9,353 bases of DNA from Rickettsiales bacterium (GTDB lineage: Bacteria; Pseudomonadota; Alphaproteobacteria; Rickettsiales; Anaplasmataceae): the NCBI GenBank assembly GCA_031284675.1, contig JAITXQ010000026.1, positions 1 through 9,353 of the forward strand, written 5' to 3'. Positions within the stretch are counted from its first letter, which is position 1. Each line of letters starts with the position of its first letter. Below are positions 6,189-9,353 of the stretch, piece by piece. Made by a program: the position numbers and the translations under genes. Below the pieces are notes generated by a model. That model was not told the origin of the DNA, searched no databases, and saw only the letters and a list, made by a program, of their open reading frames with translations.

Positions 6189-7559
6189 TCAGCTATTTAA
6201 TAAAAAGATTGTAGCTAAACCGAGAAATATAAAAGCTGAAAGAATATCAGTTGTTGCTGATGTTAGGATTGAAGAAGAAACAGCAGGGTCGGACTTTAAA
6301 CGGTGAAGCACTATAGGAATGAAAGCTCCGATAAACGTTGCAATAATTGACATCATGATCATTGAGATTGCAAAAATTATTTCTATCTCAAAATTATGAA
6401 ACCTCATAGTTATCACTGTTAATGAGATGGTTGATAAAATTATCCCGTTTATACAACCTATAGATAATTCTTTCATGAGTATTCTCTTTGCATTTTGCGT
6501 GGTTAGGTGTTTTGTTGCAAGTGCTCTAATTGTAAGTGTAACTGTTTGAGATCCTGAATTACCACTCATTGAAGCAATTATCGGCATAATGATAGGTAGT
6601 ATTATGAAATTCCTTAGTGTATGTTCAAAAAACCCTGTTACTATTGAGCATATAGTTGCAGCTAAAAGATTAAATAACAACCATGGAAGTCTTGTTATTA
6701 TTGTTTTATATAAAGGAGCATTGATATCTCTTTTAGATAGTACTCCACCAATTTTTAACGCATCTTCTTCTGTTTCCTGTTGAACTACTTTTATTACATC
6801 TTCAATTAAGATCACACCAATGATTTTACCGCGCTTATTTACTACTGGAGCTGATACTAGAGAATAATCTTGAAATATTCTTGCTACTTCTTCTTGATCT
6901 ACTCCAGTTTTAATGATCTTAATATCTTGATTCATTATTTCTTCTATTACGGTGTCTCCTGAGTTAGATATTACCTTATTTAAGTTGACGCTGCCTATTG
7001 GTTCTAATCTTGAGTTAATAATAAAAATCTGATAAAATTTTTCTGGTATTTTTTTATAGTTGCGCAAAAATTCTGTCAATTGGTTTATTGTCCAATAATA
7101 TGGAGCTATAACCATATCTTTATGTATCAACCTTCCTGCACTTTCTTCTGGATATGATAGCAACTCCTCTACTGATTTCTGAGTCTTGCTGGGCAGGTAG
7201 CAAAGTATATTTCCTATAGACTTTCTATCTAAGTCTTTCATTATAGTTACTATATCCTCTACATTAAGGAGCATTAGTAATTTTGCTGTGTTTTCTATTC
7301 CCAATGTTTCTATAATCTGCACTTGCAAGTCTGGCACTACATGCACTAGAGCATTACTTAATGAATGTTGGTCGAGGATATTAACTAATTTTTCCCTGTG
7401 GTCATTGATTGAAGTTGATAAAAAATAAGCCAATTGGACGCTATCTATCGTTTTTACAATATTATGAATATTTTCTAGTTCCTGATTATCGAGTGACTCC
7501 ATTAAGTCATCAATAACCTTTTTATCTAAACCATAATGAGAATTTGTTTCAATATCCAT
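6189..7559 (-). CDS. mgtE: MgtE-family magnesium transporter
   Basis: This inner-membrane Mg2+ channel is gated by intracellular Mg2+. The frame opens at 7580 (463 codons). I prefer the internal ATG at 7559 (456 residues) because AAGG lies 7 bases upstream of it and nothing similar precedes 7580. In the longer numbering, residues ~20-150 form the helical MgtE N domain, including YPEESAGRLI at 143-152. A CBS pair follows at ~155-265, ending GKIIGVILIEDVIKVV. Five membrane helices fill ~298-462. Family signatures are PIIMPIIASMSGNSGSQT at 329-346 and DPAVSSSILTSATTDILS at 431-448, which contain the acidic and polar pore residues. The length is typical and nothing is missing. It is transcribed divergently from prfB and heads the minus-strand block of ion and phosphate transport genes. 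Confidence 0.95.
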   Translation of the reverse strand: MDIETNSHYGLDKKVIDDLMESLDNQELENIHNIVKTIDSVQLAYFLSTSINDHREKLVNILDQHSLSNALVHVVPDLQVQIIETLGIENTAKLLMLLNVEDIVTIMKDLDRKSIGNILCYLPSKTQKSVEELLSYPEESAGRLIHKDMVIAPYYWTINQLTEFLRNYKKIPEKFYQIFIINSRLEPIGSVNLNKVISNSGDTVIEEIMNQDIKIIKTGVDQEEVARIFQDYSLVSAPVVNKRGKIIGVILIEDVIKVVQQETEEDALKIGGVLSKRDINAPLYKTIITRLPWLLFNLLAATICSIVTGFFEHTLRNFIILPIIMPIIASMSGNSGSQTVTLTIRALATKHLTTQNAKRILMKELSIGCINGIILSTISLTVITMRFHNFEIEIIFAISMIMMSIIATFIGAFIPIVLHRLKSDPAVSSSILTSATTDILSAFIFLGLATIFLLNS

Positions 7560-7566
7560 TATTTTA

Positions 7567-7570
7567 CCTT
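7567..7570 (-). promoter_or_regulatory. Ribosome binding site deciding the mgtE start
   Basis: AAGG on the minus strand lies 7 bases before the ATG at 7559. It falls inside the frame that would begin at 7580, which favours translation from the second methionine (MDIETN) over the first (MYIKGK). Confidence 0.55.
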
Positions 7571-7582
7571 TTATATACATGC

Positions 7583-7610
7583 TTGATTACTTTGAACATC
7601 AGAGTATAAT
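7583..7610 (+). promoter_or_regulatory. Promoter for prfB and its small upstream ORF
   Basis: TTGATT (7583-7588), a 16-base spacer and a perfect TATAAT (7605-7610) would start transcription near 7616. That leaves about 20 bases before the small ORF at 7636 and about 88 before the prfB ATG at 7704. The minus-strand reading of the same bases gives TATACT (7604-7609), so a weaker divergent mgtE promoter may overlap it. Confidence 0.6.
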
Positions 7611-7635
7611 AAAATTATTTTAAATTAACTACCAT

Positions 7636-7704
7636 ATGGTTAAATTTGTATTTTGTTTGCTGTTATTGTTGTTAATAGTAAATATATTAAAATCTAAAGC
7701 ATAA
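7636..7704 (+). CDS. Possible 22-residue hydrophobic leader peptide upstream of prfB
   Basis: An ATG at 7636 opens a 22-codon frame whose product starts MVKFVFC, continues with a run of Leu, Ile and Val, and ends LKSKA. It would be a single short membrane helix with basic ends. Its TAA stop (7702-7704) shares one base with the prfB ATG (7704-7706), the TAATG arrangement typical of translational coupling. It begins about 20 bases after the predicted transcription start. Against it, there is no Shine-Dalgarno sequence, and T-rich DNA readily yields hydrophobic chance ORFs. It could be a leader peptide, a small membrane protein, or nothing. Confidence 0.35.
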   Translation: MVKFVFCLLLLLLIVNILKSKA

Positions 7705-8808
7705 TGAAAACTTATTCAGAAATTCTCGAACACTTTCAAAGTTTAAATAAAAGTGTTTCTCTTATTAGGAGGTGTCTTTGACATAGAAAAATTAAAGTTG
7801 CGTCTTGAAGAATTGGAATCTCAAGCTGCAGATGATAACCTATGGCAAGACAACCAAAAAGCACAAGAAATTTTAAAAGAACGTTCTAAAATTAAGAATG
7901 ACGTAGAGTCGTTTTCAAAGCTGGAAAGCGATTACAACGATGCTATTAGTTTAATGAAATCCGCTATTGACGAAAATGATGAAGAATTTTTCTCTGAAGT
8001 TAAAAATGAGTTAGTAAAGTTGGAGAAATTAATCAAGTATAAAGAAACAGAATCCTTATTTACTGGTGAAGCAGATAATAATGACTGCTTCTTAGAAATT
8101 CACTCAGGAGCCGGCGGAACGGAGAGCAATGATTGGGCTGAAATGCTCATGCGCATGTACGTAAGGTGGGCAGAAATTCACCACAACTTTAAAGTTGAAG
8201 TTTTAGAAAAATTGGATGGCGATGCGGTTGGTATAAAGTCTGCAACGATAAAAATCATTGGAGAAAAAGCTTATAGATGGGCAAAAAGTGAAAGTGGGAT
8301 TCACAGACTTGTTAGGATATCACCATTTGATGCAAACGGTAAACGTCATACTAGTTTTGCAAGCGTAGGAGTCACTCCAGTGATTGAAGACTCAATTGAT
8401 ATTGCTGTGGATGAGAAGGATTTAAAGATTGACACCTACCGTGCTTCCGGAGCAGGCGGTCAGCATGTGAACAAGACTGAAAGTGCGGTGCGTATTACCC
8501 ATATTCCAACAGGTGTTGTAGTTCAGTGCCAAAATGGTCGTTCTCAACATAGAAATAAAGATGAGGCACTTAAACTACTTAAAGGACGTTTATACCAAAT
8601 TGAACTGGAAAAAAAAGAGCAGAAGATGGCTGAAGAATATGGCAAGAAATGCGATATAGGCTGGGGCAATCAAATCAGATCGTACGTTATGCATCCGTAT
8701 CAAATGGTAAAGGATTTGAGAACTGGGCATGAAGTGGGTAATATCAATTCTGTTTTTGATGGTAATATAGACTGTTTCATAGTTAGCGTGTTTACTAATC
8801 AAAATTAA
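7704..8808 (+). CDS. prfB: Peptide chain release factor 2, made by +1 programmed frameshift
   Basis: Release factor 2 recognises UGA and UAA on the ribosome and triggers peptide release. The gene is two frames: 25 codons from ATG 7704 to CTT 7776-7778, then an in-frame TGA (7779-7781), then +1 to GAC at 7780 and on to TAA at 8808. The joined product is 367 residues, against 365 in E. coli. The N-terminal helical domain is followed by the stop-codon-reading SPF tripeptide at residues 206-208 and the catalytic GGQ at 251-253 (within SGAGGQHVNK), both offset by one from E. coli. The slippery site AGGAGGTGTCTTTGAC has the internal Shine-Dalgarno sequence three bases before CTT, as in E. coli. RF2 therefore limits its own synthesis. 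Annotating the second frame from GTG 7753 would be wrong. The start overlaps a 22-codon ORF by one base and may be coupled to it. Confidence 0.97.
7767..7782 (+). promoter_or_regulatory. prfB programmed +1 frameshift site
   Basis: AGGAGG (7767-7772) acts as an internal Shine-Dalgarno sequence. TGT separates it from the slippery CTT (7776-7778), which is followed by TGA and C. When RF2 is scarce, the slow UGA lets the peptidyl-tRNA slip from CUU to UUU. All elements of the classic bacterial prfB signal are present, including the poor-context C after UGA. Confidence 0.96.
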
Positions 8809-8872
8809 GAATTCACATCTGCTATCATGAGTCCAACGCGTTTCATAAAAACAGATTAAATGCAAAAATTCC

Positions 8873-8901
8873 TTGACAAACTCCTCCAGCCCTCTTATCA
8901 T
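8873..8901 (+). promoter_or_regulatory. Strong sigma-70-like promoter downstream of prfB
   Basis: TTGACA (8873-8878), a 17-base spacer and TATCAT (8896-8901) match the sigma-70 consensus well in both sequence and spacing. Transcription would begin near 8908. No large gene follows for over 400 bases, so the product should be either the 35-codon ORF at 8955 or a non-coding RNA. The spacer is unusually C-rich (CTCCTCCAGCCCTCT) for this genome. Confidence 0.55.
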
Positions 8902-8954
8902 GGCATTAAGGGTATTTATGACTCTAAAAAATTTGTTTTTGATCTGCAGATTTA

Positions 8955-9062
8955 ATGACAAAATTTAGTAAAAAACTTAAGGTATTTTTTGGCGGATTAC
9001 ATCAAATTATAGCGGCTGCATGTCTTTTAAATTTTTTCTACATTCAGCCAAACCGTGCTTAA
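8955..9062 (+). CDS. Possible 35-residue small protein
   Basis: ATG 8955 to TAA 9060-9062 encodes 35 residues. A basic start (MTKFSKKLK) leads into a hydrophobic stretch (VFFGGLHQIIAAACLLNFF) and ends IQPNRA. This is the layout of a small single-span membrane protein or amphipathic peptide. It lies about 47 bases after a predicted transcription start. There is no Shine-Dalgarno sequence, and I recognise no homologue. An ORF of this length can arise by chance, and a non-coding transcript is the main alternative. Confidence 0.35.
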   Translation: MTKFSKKLKVFFGGLHQIIAAACLLNFFYIQPNRA

Positions 9063-9135
9063 ACTAAGCGTCAGCAAATTATTATAGCGCCAATTTAAAG
9101 TATTAGAGGGTCAAAACCAGCATCACGGGGTTTCT

Positions 9136-9195
9136 TTTGCCTTTTTTTTCATTTAGTAAATTTCTTAAACATTTATAGCTAAAGTAATTTAAGAG
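9136..9195 (+). repeat. 60-bp direct repeat, right copy
   Basis: This is the same-orientation copy of positions 1-60, with about four differences in 60. The bases to its right diverge at once from those after the left copy, yet both lead into palindromic repeat fragments containing GTGTCAT. The sequence to its left contains a possible short stem (AAACC/GGTTT), so the T-tract at 9141-9149 may form part of a terminator. Confidence 0.85.
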
Positions 9196-9215
9196 CAATA
9201 TCCACCGAAAATGGT

Positions 9216-9258
9216 AGCGTGTGACGCTGGTTCACTTTATGACGGTGTCATCCCAGTG
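9216..9258. repeat. Degraded palindromic repeat junction
   Basis: AGCG, loop TGTGA and CGCT (9216-9228) form a small hairpin related to the left hairpin at 3467-3489. ATGAC (9239-9243) and GTCAT (9247-9251) follow as an inverted pair three bases apart, then ATCCCAGTG (9250-9258) from the right-hand hairpin family. The element ends ATGAC and GTCAT are thus back to back, as if one repeat copy abuts another. Confidence 0.65.
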
Positions 9259-9324
9259 CATAAGTGTTGAAAGTGGTAGTAAAAGGATATAAAGAGCTAT
9301 TATTACAGAAAAATGGAGGTAATA

Positions 9325-9353
9325 ATGGATCAAATAGAAGGAATACTAAAATT
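9325..9353 (+). CDS. Start of a truncated gene of unknown function
   Basis: An ATG at 9325 opens a frame reading MDQIEGILK to the window end. GGAGGT at 9315-9320, four bases upstream, is the strongest ribosome binding site seen here and favours this ATG over an in-frame ATG at 9313, which overlaps it. Too little protein is present to identify a family. Confidence 0.6.

Larger units (their letters stand above)
8809..9324. other. Intergenic region with promoter, small ORF and repeats
   Basis: This half-kilobase gap contains a strong promoter-like sequence (8873-8901), a 35-codon ORF (8955-9062), the right copy of the 60-bp repeat (9136-9195), and palindromic repeat debris (9216-9258). A minus-strand frame running into prfB from 8961 looks like an antisense shadow. 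No tRNA cloverleaf or known small-RNA sequence is recognised. AAACC (9114-9118) and GGTTT (9128-9132) could pair ahead of the T-tract at 9141-9149 as a weak terminator. Confidence 0.55.

Noticed and set aside
8820..8856. Possible hairpin after prfB pairing ATCTG with CAGAT and ATGA with TCAT
   Set aside because: Stems are short, interrupted and not followed by a T-tract, so it is not convincing as a terminator.
8590..8961. 123-codon minus-strand ORF overlapping the prfB 3' end
   Set aside because: About 60% of it is antisense to the conserved RF2 C-terminus; no recognisable domain or upstream signals. It is best explained as a shadow, although its first ~50 codons lie in intergenic DNA.
9267..9293. 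Possible promoter TTGAAA / TATAAA before the truncated gene at 9325
   Set aside because: The spacer is only 15 bases and the left element lies in degraded repeat sequence; not strong enough to list.
8809..9324. tRNA or other structured RNA gene after the strong promoter
   Set aside because: No cloverleaf, T-loop GGTTCGA-type sequence or recognisable RNA family motif was found by eye.

Overview
The window is AT-rich (roughly one third G+C) and gene-dense. It looks like chromosomal DNA of an obligate intracellular alphaproteobacterium of the Rickettsiales, most probably an arthropod Wolbachia. That assignment is inference. It rests on base composition, on the character of the housekeeping proteins, and on short dispersed palindromic repeats built on the 9-mer CACTGGGAT confined to intergenic DNA. 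No database search was possible.

Layout. Positions 1-403 are non-coding and hold a 60-bp direct-repeat copy plus degraded palindromic repeats. dacF, a D-alanyl-D-alanine carboxypeptidase, follows on the + strand (404-1510). Positions 1511-1807 carry a decayed copy of the 3' end of dcd and a near-consensus promoter. That promoter drives an unrecognised 337-residue membrane-anchored protein (1808-2821, +). A minus-strand block follows, in transcription order mgtE (Mg2+ channel), a PstS-like phosphate-binding protein, trkH (K+ uptake) and dcd (dCTP deaminase). A composite palindromic repeat lies between trkH and dcd. Divergent from mgtE is prfB (release factor 2), with a textbook +1 programmed frameshift at 7776-7782. 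A tiny hydrophobic ORF overlaps its start codon by one base. Positions 8809-9324 hold a strong promoter-like sequence, a possible 35-codon ORF, the second copy of the 60-bp repeat and more palindromic repeat debris. A new gene starts at 9325 and runs off the end.

Functionally, most genes are core maintenance: pyrimidine deoxynucleotide supply (dcd), translation termination (prfB), ion and phosphate uptake (mgtE, pstS-like, trkH) and lipid II or cell-wall-remnant processing (dacF). The least ordinary part is 1565-2890. There an unknown gene with its own promoter is bracketed by two copies of the last ~50 bp of dcd, one functional and one decayed. This suggests an insertion or recombination at the 3' end of dcd. 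I did not find a complete novel multi-gene system (defence, toxin-antitoxin, CRISPR or transposon).
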